DNA of 64,000 nt from Mesorhizobium sp. AR07 (GTDB lineage Bacteria; Pseudomonadota; Alphaproteobacteria; Rhizobiales; Rhizobiaceae). The translations under genes and the position numbers were made by a program. The stretch spans positions 186,001-250,000 of the forward strand of contig NZ_CP080526.1 in NCBI RefSeq assembly GCF_024746815.1, written 5' to 3'. Position 1 is the stretch's first letter; each line of letters opens with the position of its first letter. Below the pieces are notes generated by a model that saw nothing but the letters and a program-made list of their open reading frames with translations, did no database searches and was not told the origin of the DNA. Below, piece by piece: positions 9,241 to 17,642 of the stretch.

Positions 9241-10497
9241 GTGGATAAGGTTACAACTTCGTTAGACATAGAAGTCGACAACCTTGTGCGCTTGGAGGAA
9301 CATCGTCAGTTGTCCCAGATAAGCTTGGTCGCCTCTGAAAACTATTCCTCTCCAGCGATCAGATTTTTTGAAGGAAGTATATTTGCCGACAAGAATGCAG
9401 AGGGTTACCCGGGTAGGCGGTGTGTCTCAGGTTGCGAATATGCTGACCAACTAGAAAATTTAGCGATCGAGAGAGCAAAATCTGCGTTCGGCTGCGAACA
9501 CGCGAATGTTCAGGCCATGAGCGCTACCATTGCCAATTTCGCGATAATGAATGAGCTTTTTCAGCCATCCGACGTGCTAATGTCCATGCGGCTTCGGGAC
9601 GGCGGTCACTTAAGCCACGGCGCCCCGTTTCATGCGAGCGGCCAAAATTTTCGATGGTGTTTCTACGGAGTGTCAGAGACCGACGAGCAACTGGATTATG
9701 ATGAGGTCCGATCAATTGCGCTCGAAAATCGACCTGCGGCAATCATCTGCGGAGGTTCATCATATCCGCGATTGATTGATTATGAGAAGATGCACCAGAT
9801 CGCACTAGAGGTTGAAGCACTGCTTTGGGTGGATTTAGCACATACCGCAGGTCTTGTAGCGGGATGCGCGATCCCCTCTCCTTTCCCTCACGCCGACATA
9901 GTTACGACTTCCACACACAAAACCCTGCGGGGACCACGTGGCGGCGGTTTGATCTTATGTAAAAATAGCTTGGCGAAACAAATCGACAGGGCAATATTTC
10001 CTGGCTTGCAGGGCGCGCCCAAAATGGACATGATTGCAGCGCGTGCGGTTTTGCTTTCTGAAGTACAAACTGATCGGTTTCGAGAGTATGCAAGAGATGT
10101 TTTGAGAAATGCGAAAGCCTTGGAGCGGGGCTTGGTTCATGCAGGTGTTACGCTTGTTTCTGGCGGCACTTCCTCGCATCTACTGCTTCTCAATGTGTTG
10201 AGGTGTGGCACGACCGGAAGTGAAATTGAAAGATTGCTGATGGAAGCTCATGTGGTCGCGAATAAGAATCCGATCCCATTTGACACGCTTTCCCCATCAA
10301 AGGCAGGCGGACTTAGGATCGGTAGTGCTGCACTTACAACGCGGGGGCTTGATGAAGGGCAGTTCGTTGAACTCGGAGGAATGATCGGAAAGGTCGTTAT
10401 GTCTGCCAGTAATCCTCATAGAGTTGCGGACTTGAGGTCTTTTGTTGAGCAAAATACACAGGGACTTCCTTTGTTCAATCGGAAGTGGGTGGCCTAG
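9241..10497 (+). CDS. Serine hydroxymethyltransferase-like PLP enzyme
   Basis: 418 residues from GTG 9241, chosen because GAGGAA lies six bases upstream and it follows the ATP-grasp stop by 13 bases; an ATG at 9217 overlaps that gene and has no ribosome binding site. SHMT features: QISLVASENYSSPAI, the EGYPGRRCVSGCEYAD block, and TTSTHKTLRGPRGG with the PLP lysine. At 418 residues it is close to GlyA in length, but several usually constant positions differ (for example the YHGG-type loop reads CVSGCEYADQLE). It is therefore more likely a cluster-specific aldolase or hydroxymethyl transferase than the housekeeping GlyA. It may act on a D- or L-amino acid supplied by the racemase. Confidence 0.85.
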   Translation: MDKVTTSLDIEVDNLVRLEEHRQLSQISLVASENYSSPAIRFFEGSIFADKNAEGYPGRRCVSGCEYADQLENLAIERAKSAFGCEHANVQAMSATIANFAIMNELFQPSDVLMSMRLRDGGHLSHGAPFHASGQNFRWCFYGVSETDEQLDYDEVRSIALENRPAAIICGGSSYPRLIDYEKMHQIALEVEALLWVDLAHTAGLVAGCAIPSPFPHADIVTTSTHKTLRGPRGGGLILCKNSLAKQIDRAIFPGLQGAPKMDMIAARAVLLSEVQTDRFREYARDVLRNAKALERGLVHAGVTLVSGGTSSHLLLLNVLRCGTTGSEIERLLMEAHVVANKNPIPFDTLSPSKAGGLRIGSAALTTRGLDEGQFVELGGMIGKVVMSASNPHRVADLRSFVEQNTQGLPLFNRKWVA

Positions 10498-10517
10498 AAG
10501 GCGTAAAGCCGTCGAGT

Positions 10518-10557
10518 AGTATTGCTGGCATGGCGCAGCCTTCCGCCAGCCAATACT
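10518..10557 (+). other. Hairpin between SHMT-like gene and ectB
   Basis: AGTATTGCTGGC and GCCAGCCAATACT pair as a 12-bp stem with one bulged base around a 15-base loop. It is not followed by a T-run, so it is more likely an mRNA-stabilising or processing hairpin than a rho-independent terminator. The ectB ribosome binding site (GAGGAAG) follows directly. Confidence 0.5.
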
Positions 10558-10574
10558 AGCATGAGGAAGCAACT

Positions 10575-11535
10575 ATGAATGTTCAAAGTGCACAAGATTG
10601 CGAGGAGGAATTCGCGATCTTCAATCATCTTGAGTCTGAAGTGCGCAGCTACGCCCGTAGCTTTCCCGTAGTTTTCGCGATGGCACGAGGGGCACAGCTG
10701 TTTGCGCGAGATGGGACAGCCTATCTCGATTTTCTCATGGGTTGCTCAAGCCTAAACTATGGGCACAACCCCCCTGAGCTTAAGTCCGCCCTCGCAGATT
10801 ACATTGCCGCTGACGGCGTGACCCATGGCCTCGATCTGTATACCGAAGCCAAGGAATCTTTCCTGCGGGAATTCCAAGAGACGATCCTTAGGCCGCGGCA
10901 ACTGGACTACGTAGTACAGTTTCCCGGTCCGACCGGCGCCAACGCGGTCGAGGCTGCCCTCAAGCTAGCGCGCAAGATCACTGGTCGGCCCAACATCATA
11001 GCCTTCACCAACGGCTTCCATGGCGTAAGCCTTGGCGCTCTCGCCTGCACCGGAAGTCGACACCACCGCGCAGCCGCCGGCCAGCTGCTCGGCGGCGTCA
11101 CGCGGCTACCATATGACGGCTATCTGGGATCCGCTGTCGACACCGCCGATTACCTTGACCGCGTGCTCTCGGATCCCTCCAGCGGCGTGGACGCCCCGGC
11201 GGCGGTGATTGTCGAGACAGTCCAGGGCGAAGGCGGCCTGAATGTCGCCGGGACTGCATGGCTACGCAAAGTAGCAGCCATTGCGCACAGACACGGAGCT
11301 CTGCTGATCGTCGATGACATCCAGGCGGGAGTTGGCCGGACCGATGCGTTCTTCAGCTTCGAAGCTGCTGGGCTACGTCCAGACATCATTACAATGGCGA
11401 AGTCGATATCTGGCTATGGCCTGCCGATGGCCCTCGTCCTCATTGATCGACAACTCGACAAGTGGGAGCCGGGAGAGCACAACGGGACGTTCCGCGGGAA
11501 TTGCCATGCTTTCGTCACCGCGCGAGCGGCCCTAG
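10575..11535 (+). pseudogene. ectB: EctB-type diaminobutyrate-2-oxoglutarate aminotransferase, 5' part, split by insertion sequences
   Basis: Class III PLP aminotransferase that would convert aspartate semialdehyde to 2,4-diaminobutyrate. ATG 10575 has GAGGAAG upstream. Seen: FLMGCSSLNYGHNPP, VQFPGPTGANAVEAALKLARK (in part), IVDDIQAGVGRT, and MAKSISGYGLP with the PLP lysine. After codon 320 the gene is cut at a CTAG by IS701 copy 2; the frame then ends in IS sequence. The remaining 377 bases lie at 14567-14943. Joining 11535 to 14567 restores one frame of 446 codons with no other damage, so inactivation is recent and due only to the insertions. 'EctB' rests on sequence pattern and on the ectC remnant next to it. 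Confidence 0.85.
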
Positions 11536-13056
11536 TCTTACTGAGTCAGAAAGTCGCGGCTGAGGTGGGATTCGCCGGAAGTTGGGTGTGATAGGGTGCT
11601 GATTCACGGGATTGGTCAGCGCCATGGTCAGCGAGAACGGCAGCGAAGCGACTGCATTTGATGGGTATGTTGAGGCACTGATCGAAGTCATCGGCCACGC
11701 CGATCGGGCGGATCCGCTTCGGGATTATTGTACGGGTCTGATGATGCCGGTGGCGCGCAAAAGCGTCGAACCGTTGGCGGCGATAACGGCGCCGGCGCGC
11801 GTTTCAGCCAAGCACCAGTCACTTTTGCATTTCGTGGGACAAGCGCCCTGGTCGGATGAAGCGCTGATGGCGCGGGTTCGTGATTGGGCTTTACCGCGCA
11901 TGATTGAGCGCGGCGGTGCGATCACCGCATGGATTGTCGATGACACAGGCTTTCCAAAGAAGGGCAAGCATTCGGTCGGCGTTGCGCGTCAATATTGCGG
12001 TCAGCTTGGCAAGCAGGACAATTGCCAGGTCGCCGTCAGTCTTTCGATTGCGAACGAAGGCGGCAGCTTGCCGGTCGCCTGGCAGCTTTATCTACCAGAA
12101 ATCTGGGCGCACGATCTGGAACGTCGAAAGAAGGCGAAAATCCCGGACGACATAATCTTCCAAACCAAGCCACAGATCGCGCTTGAGCAAATCCATGCCG
12201 CGCTAGCGACGAAGACACCAGTAGGCGTGATCCTTGCCGATGCCGGCTACGGCGCGGATGGCGAGTTCCGGCAAGGCCTGACAGAGCTGGGGCTTGCTTA
12301 TGCCGTGGGCGTCCAGCCGACACTCACCGTCTGGCGCCCAGGTGAAGGGCCACTGCCGCCCAAGGCCTGGAGCGGAAAGGGACGGCCGCCCTCGCTGATG
12401 CAACGGAGCGCGGATCATCAACCCCTCTCGGCCAAGGCCCTTGCCGAGAGCCTGCCGGCAGACGCGTGGCAGACCATCACCTGGCGCGAGGGCAGCAACG
12501 TCGATCTCGCATCGCGGTTTGCCGCTGCTCGTCTTCGCCCCGCCTCGAGAGACTACAATCTCAGGCATCCACGAACCGAGGAATGGCTCCTCGTGGAATG
12601 GCCCGAAGGTGACAAGGAACCGCTCAAATATTGGCTTTCCACCCTCCCGGAAACGATGTCGCTGCGTGAGCTCGTCGCAACGACAAAGCTACGGTGGCGA
12701 ATTGAACGGGATTATCGCGAACTCAAGCAGGAGCTGGGTCTTGGTCATTACGAAGGCCGAGGTTGGCGAGGCTTCCACCACCATGCCAGTCTCTGCATAG
12801 CGGCTTACGGGTTCCTCCTCTCCGAACGGGAGACTATTCCCCCCTCAGCACTTGCCCGTCCCAAAAGCGGCGAGGAACCTCCCGTTCCCCGCGGTTCCAG
12901 ATCCGACAAGTCCACCCATTCGGCCCGAGCGACACACCTCAAACTCGATCGCGACGCTGCGCCGAAAGCTCACCGTCGCTCTCGCTCGCAGAATGATGCG
13001 ATGTCCATGCTGTGCCACGGCACAGCCCAATCATCGCATCTTGTGACGCAGTAAGA
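11536..13056 (+). mobile_element. IS701-family insertion sequence, copy 2, inside ectB
   Basis: 1521 bp, same ends as the copy at 1549-3069, flanked by CTAG on both sides (11532-11535, 13057-13060). The left CTAG belongs to the ectB reading frame. The right CTAG is at the same time the left flank of the IS5-family element that follows. Confidence 0.93.
11624..13054 (+). CDS. IS701-family transposase (DDE), copy 2
   Basis: Same protein as at 1637-3067 with one substitution (Thr for Ala in the basic C-terminal tail, SDKSTHSARAT). All catalytic blocks are intact. It reads in the same direction as the split ectB gene. The near identity of two copies 10 kb apart means recent transposition and also provides a direct-repeat substrate for homologous deletion of everything between 3.07 and 11.5 kb. 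Confidence 0.92.
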   Translation: MVSENGSEATAFDGYVEALIEVIGHADRADPLRDYCTGLMMPVARKSVEPLAAITAPARVSAKHQSLLHFVGQAPWSDEALMARVRDWALPRMIERGGAITAWIVDDTGFPKKGKHSVGVARQYCGQLGKQDNCQVAVSLSIANEGGSLPVAWQLYLPEIWAHDLERRKKAKIPDDIIFQTKPQIALEQIHAALATKTPVGVILADAGYGADGEFRQGLTELGLAYAVGVQPTLTVWRPGEGPLPPKAWSGKGRPPSLMQRSADHQPLSAKALAESLPADAWQTITWREGSNVDLASRFAAARLRPASRDYNLRHPRTEEWLLVEWPEGDKEPLKYWLSTLPETMSLRELVATTKLRWRIERDYRELKQELGLGHYEGRGWRGFHHHASLCIAAYGFLLSERETIPPSALARPKSGEEPPVPRGSRSDKSTHSARATHLKLDRDAAPKAHRRSRSQNDAMSMLCHGTAQSSHLVTQ

Positions 13057-13401
13057 CTAGCAGGCTGTTGAAGAAGTATCTCGTTTGGCTTTGAGGATCG
13101 CCTCGTCACCGTTGTGATAGGTGAAGGTGATCGTGATCGAGCCGTCGTCAAGCATTTCGGCGGAGCCGTCGCCGGTGACTTCGTCCATCTCGTCGCAGCC
13201 GGCCCATGTGAAGAAGACCATCGAGGGACTATAGCTGAGATCGAGGCCGACTTGCAGGGCGCCAAAGGCGATCTCGCCGTTGTTGTCGGTCCCGATGGTC
13301 ATGATGGCGGGTCCGCCGAGGTCGAGATAACCTCGATCCCACAGATCGGCCCCGACGATTCGCCAGCGACCGATCAACTGACAGCCCGCCGGCGCTGTCA
13401 T
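13057..13401 (-). CDS. Small conserved protein carried by the IS5-family element
   Basis: 114 residues beginning MTAPAGCQLIGRWRI. The sequence has an acidic, strand-rich pattern (FTWAGCDEMDEV, ITFTYHNGDEA) without a known catalytic motif. It overlaps the transposase stop by four bases. The coding frame has no stop inside the element: it runs through the terminal repeat, and the stop (TAG) is supplied by the CTAG target duplication at 13057-13060. It is therefore a passenger whose C-terminus is completed by target-site DNA. Function unknown; an accessory role in transposition or element maintenance is only a guess. Confidence 0.65.
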   Translation of the reverse strand: MTAPAGCQLIGRWRIVGADLWDRGYLDLGGPAIMTIGTDNNGEIAFGALQVGLDLSYSPSMVFFTWAGCDEMDEVTGDGSAEMLDDGSITITFTYHNGDEAILKAKRDTSSTAC

Positions 13402-14562
13402 GCCGGCACCGCCATAAGCTTCGGCAGCCGCACCAGATTGTATGCGGCAGCGCTGAAGGTGAAGGCCCACCCGACACGGTCGCGGCCGCGCAACTTGGTC
13501 TTATTCTGCCCGGCGACTGTCTTGATCCAGCCGAATGCCTCTTCGATGCGCTTCCTGATCCGCTGGCTGACGGCATAGCCGCCGTGCCGGGTGGTGCGTC
13601 CGTCGATCGCCGAGCTGCGGCCGCTGATGTTCTGCGCGACATGCGGCGTCACCTTCATCGAGCGCAGTTCGTTGACGAAGTCTTCCGCGTCGTATGCCTT
13701 GTCGGCACCGAGCGTGATCGCAGCCGACCGATCCGCACGAGGTTCGATCATATGGAGTGCCGCCACCCGCTCGGCATGCCCGTCGGCAAACGTCAGGCAG
13801 GCGTCGACCAGAAGGCCATGGCGGTTCTCCATCAGCCCGTGCCCCATGAAGCACAGCTTCGCCTCCTTGCCTCTTCCTTTGCGGTAGAGCCTGGCGTCGG
13901 GATCGGTGGTCGAGGCATGGGTCTCGTTCGATCGCCTCTCGCCGTGGAAGTCCGCTTCCGCATTGCGTCCGCCGCCTTCTGCCGGTGGTTCGCCCGAGCT
14001 GTCCTTCGGCTTGACGCTCTTCATCGACGCCCAGGCCTCGATCAGCGTGCCGTCGACCGAGAAGTGGTCCGTGGACAGAAGCTTCTTCACCTTGGGCTGC
14101 GCCAGCACGGCAGCCAGGAACTTCGCCGCGATGTCGCCCTCCAGCAGCCGGTCGCGGTTCTTCGAGAATACCGAATGGTCCCAGGCAGCAGCATCAACGC
14201 CGATGCCGACGAACCAGCGGAACAGAAGATCGTATTCCAGCCGCTCCATCAAAAGCCGTTCCGAGCGGATCGAATAGAACGCCTGCAACAGCATCGCCCG
14301 CAGCAGCTTCTCCGGTGGGATCGACGGCCGCCCGATCGGCGAGTACAGCGCCGCGAACTCCCGCTCCAGAGCCGAAAGCGCATCGTTCACAATCGCCCGA
14401 ATACGGCGCAACGGATGATCGCGCCGCACCCGCGCCTCAAGGTCTACGTAGCTGAACAACTCGCCCGTCTGTCCGTCACCGCCACGCACGATTCACTCCG
14501 CCTCTTCGTGGCAGAGTGAATCACGAACATGGGACCGTCGCGAGCCCTTTTTCAACAACCTG
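13061..14562 (-). mobile_element. IS5-family insertion sequence adjacent to IS701 copy 2
   Basis: 1502-bp element with inverted ends CAGGCTGTTGAAGAAG (left) and CAGGTTGTTGAAAAAG (right, reverse complement). It is flanked by CTAG at 13057-13060 and 14563-14566, matching the YTAR target of IS5-type elements. It carries a transposase gene and a second small gene coupled to it. With the IS701 copy it forms the order CTAG-IS701-CTAG-IS5-CTAG inside ectB. Confidence 0.9.
13398..14489 (-). CDS. IS5-family transposase
   Basis: 363 residues with the N-terminal DUF772-type block (LFSYVDLEARVRRDHPLRRI; PEKLLRAMLLQAFYSIRSER) and a DDE catalytic core: FSVDGTLIEAWAS (first Asp), ITLGADKAYDAEDFV (second Asp), and RIRKRIEEAFGWIKTV (Glu). 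Intact. Its TGA stop overlaps the ATG of the small downstream gene (ATGA, 13398-13401), so the two are probably translationally coupled. Confidence 0.92.
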   Translation of the reverse strand: MRGGDGQTGELFSYVDLEARVRRDHPLRRIRAIVNDALSALEREFAALYSPIGRPSIPPEKLLRAMLLQAFYSIRSERLLMERLEYDLLFRWFVGIGVDAAAWDHSVFSKNRDRLLEGDIAAKFLAAVLAQPKVKKLLSTDHFSVDGTLIEAWASMKSVKPKDSSGEPPAEGGGRNAEADFHGERRSNETHASTTDPDARLYRKGRGKEAKLCFMGHGLMENRHGLLVDACLTFADGHAERVAALHMIEPRADRSAAITLGADKAYDAEDFVNELRSMKVTPHVAQNISGRSSAIDGRTTRHGGYAVSQRIRKRIEEAFGWIKTVAGQNKTKLRGRDRVGWAFTFSAAAYNLVRLPKLMAVPA

Positions 14563-14943
14563 CTAGAGCACTTCTGGCGGACGGACAATTTGGCAGCGTC
14601 CGTCACAGGCAAAGGCGATCTGCTGGAAAGCCGTCTTGATCAGATCGCGCAGAAGTACGACCCAGGGCGAGTGTCAGCAAAGGGTCGTGGCATGATGCGA
14701 GGCATTGATTTGAAGTCCGGCGAGGCTGCCGGTCAGGTCGTCAGGATCGCTTTCCGGAAGGGCCTCATTGTCGAGACCGCTGGTCCCAATGACGAAGTGG
14801 TGAAGTGTCTGCCACCTCTAGTCATTGGGGAGGATCAGCTTAGCCAAGGCCTCGACATCCTCGAGGACGCTATCGATCGCGTGATCGCAGCGCAGCGAAC
14901 GCGGCAGTTGAGAGGTGAGGATGATCGTCAGGGATCTCACTGA
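14563..14943 (+). pseudogene. ectB: EctB-type aminotransferase, 3' part
   Basis: Continuation of the gene begun at 10575. From 14567 it reads HFWRTDNLAASVTGKGDLL, then GRGMMRGIDLKSGEAAGQV and the terminal class III block CLPPLVIGEDQLSQGLDIL. It ends at TGA 14941-14943 and overlaps the ectC start by 23 bases. With the 5' part it gives a 445-residue protein, the usual EctB size. Confidence 0.85.
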
Positions 14944-15030
14944 GGAGAAATTGAGGGTCCGGCGTGTCGAGACGTCGAACTGGGAATCGTGCGGTTGCTC
15001 ATGGAAGAGCGATAGCCACAACCAGGAAAG
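14921..15030 (+). pseudogene. ectC: Remnant of ectoine synthase gene (EctC-like), truncated and frameshifted
   Basis: ATG 14921 follows AGAGGTGAGG. The first codons read MIVRDLTEEKLRVRRVETSNWES, of which MIVRDL and NWES are the usual start of ectoine synthase. The frame then breaks: the expected VRLLMEE continues one frame over and stops. No cupin barrel follows, so at least 100 residues are lost. EctC closes N-acetyl-diaminobutyrate to ectoine. No ectA (the acetyltransferase) is visible in the window, which leaves open whether this cluster ever made ectoine itself. Confidence 0.7.
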
Positions 15031-15337
15031 TACGACGAGGCGTGGGATCGATCGATCTACCATGGCTGGGCCGATCCGTGGGCCTTCGCATGGCAGCGGC
15101 AGCACTGCGGCCGCGTGAGAAGAATATATAACGTCGACGCGCTTCTAGGACGGAGAAATCTCCAGGGTTACAATCGGAGGGTTACCGTCCATCTGGAGTG
15201 GCCCCCTTTCTAAGCACCTGCACATTCTCTAACGATCGCAACCTCAAGCGTTCGCTCGCCCGGTAATGCCCAGCTTTCTGATTGATCTAATCTAATCTCG
15301 GGATTCAAGAAGCCCAGCAGTTGTAGCGGCCGCACCA
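15031..15337. other. Decayed stretch between ectC remnant and IS66
   Basis: No intact gene. On the minus strand, after removing IS66 and one target duplication, a frame runs from beside the amidohydrolase stop (about 21150) across the IS66 target to 15210, encoding about 55 residues (ending LEVAIVRECAGA). I cannot assign it to a family. It may be the decayed next gene of the amidohydrolase operon or chance. Confidence 0.3.
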
Positions 15338-15402
15338 TTATAAGCGTAAGCGATGCGCCAAGGCACCTTGCAATAGGCCGATGAACATGGAGTTTTCGAG
15401 CC

Positions 15403-15840
15403 ATGACATTGGAACATGCAAGCGGCGATACGGTCGCCGAGTTAAGCGGCGCCGCGGCGTCCGAAGATCTTACAACGGTGCCCGGGCGCGTGCGGCAACG
15501 AAGGCTGTGGAGTTGCACGGAGAAGCGCGCGTTGGTCGATCTGGCGAGCGCGGCGGGGTCGTCGGTGACGGAGGTGGCGGAGGCGTTCGGCGTAGCTCCA
15601 TCACAGCTCTATGCCTGGCGCAAGCAGATGGCCGGCGGCGAGCTTGATGCCGATCAGGCGATAGCGACCTTCGCGCGCATCGACGTGAGCGATCTGCCCG
15701 GTGTCGAACGCCCCGTCGCCGATTGCCCGGACCCGGCCGGCAGGATCGTCGTGGCCTTTCCGAGCGGCACGCGACTGCGGATTGATGGGACCGTCGATCC
15801 GACAGCGCTGCGTATCGTCCTGGCGGAGTTGACCAGGTGA
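15403..15840 (+). CDS. tnpA: IS66 accessory protein TnpA
   Basis: 145 residues; helix-turn-helix protein of the IS66 TnpA type, with the block KRALVDLASAAGSSVTEVAE and AFGVAPSQLYAWRKQM, the recognition helix shared with IS3-type OrfA. The C-terminal half (RIVVAFPSGTRLRIDGTVD) is the usual IS66 TnpA tail. ATG 15403 is preceded by GGAG. The stop overlaps the tnpB start by four bases (GTGA). Confidence 0.9.
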   Translation: MTLEHASGDTVAELSGAAASEDLTTVPGRVRQRRLWSCTEKRALVDLASAAGSSVTEVAEAFGVAPSQLYAWRKQMAGGELDADQAIATFARIDVSDLPGVERPVADCPDPAGRIVVAFPSGTRLRIDGTVDPTALRIVLAELTR

Positions 15841-16187
15841 TCACGGTTGTGCCGACCGACCGGATTTACCTTTGCTGCGGCGCGACCGACATGCGTCGCG
15901 GGATCAACAGCCTGGCGCGGATGGTGCAGCAGGTGCTCGCGCTCGACCCGCACACCGGCGCGATCTTCTGCTTCCGTGGACACAAGGGTCATATCATCAA
16001 GATTCTGGCGCATGACGACCAGGGGTTCTGCCTTTTTACAAAACGGCTTTCCGAGGGTTGTTTCGCCTGGCCGACCACCAAGGATCAGGTGACTGTGTCG
16101 CTCACCAAGGCACAGCTTTCGCTGCTTCTGGACGGGATCGACTGGCGCCGGCCGAACAAGATTTATCGACCGCGTCTGGCCGGCTAA
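15837..16187 (+). CDS. tnpB: IS66 accessory protein TnpB
   Basis: 116 residues, the 'IS66 Orf2-like' protein. Diagnostic blocks: TDRIYLCCGATDMRRGINSL, FCFRGHKGHIIKILAHDDQG, and a C-terminal WRRPNKIYRPRLAG. GTG start at 15837, coupled to tnpA. Required with TnpA and TnpC for IS66 transposition in characterised members; its biochemical role is not settled. Confidence 0.92.
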   Translation: MITVVPTDRIYLCCGATDMRRGINSLARMVQQVLALDPHTGAIFCFRGHKGHIIKILAHDDQGFCLFTKRLSEGCFAWPTTKDQVTVSLTKAQLSLLLDGIDWRRPNKIYRPRLAG

Positions 16188-16259
16188 ATTCGGTCGTTTC
16201 TCATTGATTTTGTGTCGATTTTGCTTCCGTGGACGAGGTCTTTCGGGTATGTAATTTGG

Positions 16260-17608
16260 GTGTCGGAACAAGCTCCCTCAACCGCTGATTTCTTCGCTCG
16301 GATCGCCCTTCTGGAGGCGGCCGTTTCTGCCCGTGACATCACCATCGCCGAACGCGATGAACAGCTGCGAAGAGAGCGCGTCGAGGCCGCACTTCGCATC
16401 CAGCGCCTGCAGCTGCGGATCGATCGCTTCAACCGCAAGGCCTTCGGCCGCTCCTCCGAGAAGCTGGGCCAGATGCGGCTCGAACTCGAAGATCTCGAGA
16501 CCGATTTCGCCGCCAGCGTGCCGGATATCGAGCTGCCCATCGTTGCTGACACCGACAAGGTCCGGGTGTTGCTGGTGCGCAAGCTCAACCCGAACCTGCC
16601 GCGCAAGAGGATCGTTCGCGAGCCGTCCTGCGCATGCTGCCCGGGCTGCGGCGGCGATCTGCGCGCCATGGGCGAAGATAGCGAGGAGATGCTCGACCTG
16701 GTCGCCCAGGCCTGGCAGGTAATCGAGACCGTTCGACCCAAGTACAGCTGCCGGACCTGCGATAAAATCATCCAGGCGCCCGCACCAGCCAAGGCCATTG
16801 CGCGCGGCAAGCTCAGCTATGCCGCGCTCGCCCATATCATGATGGCCAAGTGGGGTTATCATCTGCCCTTCTACCGTCAGGTACAGATGATGGCCGCCAA
16901 GGGCGTCGATATCGAGCGATCCACGCTTGCGCGCAGCGCCGGCTACGCCGCCGCCTTGCTCGATCCCATCTACAACCGCATCCGTGAGATCGGCCGTACC
17001 CGCACCAAGATTCACACCGACGACACGCGGCATCCGATCCTGGCGCCCGGCACCGGCAAGACACACAAGGGCGCGCTCTGGGTTTATGTCGCCGACGATC
17101 GCAACTCGGGTTCGAAGGAGCCGCCGATCGCCTGGTATCGCGCCACCATGGGCCGCGCCGGCGAGAGCGTGATGAGCGAGCTCGCCGGATTTACCGGCAC
17201 GCTCCAGGCCGACGGATTCAGCGGCTATAACCAGCTCTACAAGGGCGGCGCCATTCGAGAAGCTGCCTGCCTGGCCCATCTACGTCGCAAGATATTCGAC
17301 GTTCACGACAGCCAGCCGACCGAGCTCAGCACGACGGCGATGGCTGGTATCCAGGCGATCTACCGGATCGAGGAAGAGATACGGGGGCTCCCGCCCGCCG
17401 AGCGATTGGTCGCACGACGAATGCGGACCCGACCACTGGTCCGCGCGCTGCGACGACAGCTCATGCGCCAGGGCAAGGGTTTGTCGCGCCATGCCGATAT
17501 CGCCAAGGCCTTCGCCTATGGCACCAACCGATGGCGCGCGTTCAATCGCTTCCTCTATGATGGCCAGCTCGAGCCCGACAACCTCATCGCGGAGCGCGCC
17601 ATTCGGGG
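16260..17608 (+). pseudogene. tnpC: IS66 transposase TnpC, 5' part, split by recombinase unit
   Basis: Starts at GTG 16260 (SEQAPSTADFFARI). Seen: the N-terminal leucine-zipper region, the zinc-binding CACCPGCGGDLRAMGED block and CRTCDK, and a catalytic core with HTDDTRHPILAPGTGKT and LQADGFSGYNQLY. The frame is cut after AERAIRG at 17608. The rest lies at 20196-20430; joining the two gives 528 codons in one frame. The open frame seems to run on to 19958, but everything after 17608 is antisense to the recombinase gene. Confidence 0.9.
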
Positions 17609-17642
17609 ATTTACAACGACCGATTCATACTGCACCTCCTCC

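Noticed and set aside
13584..14519. 311-codon plus-strand frame opposite the IS5 transposase
   Set aside because: Antisense shadow; the minus-strand DDE transposase is complete.
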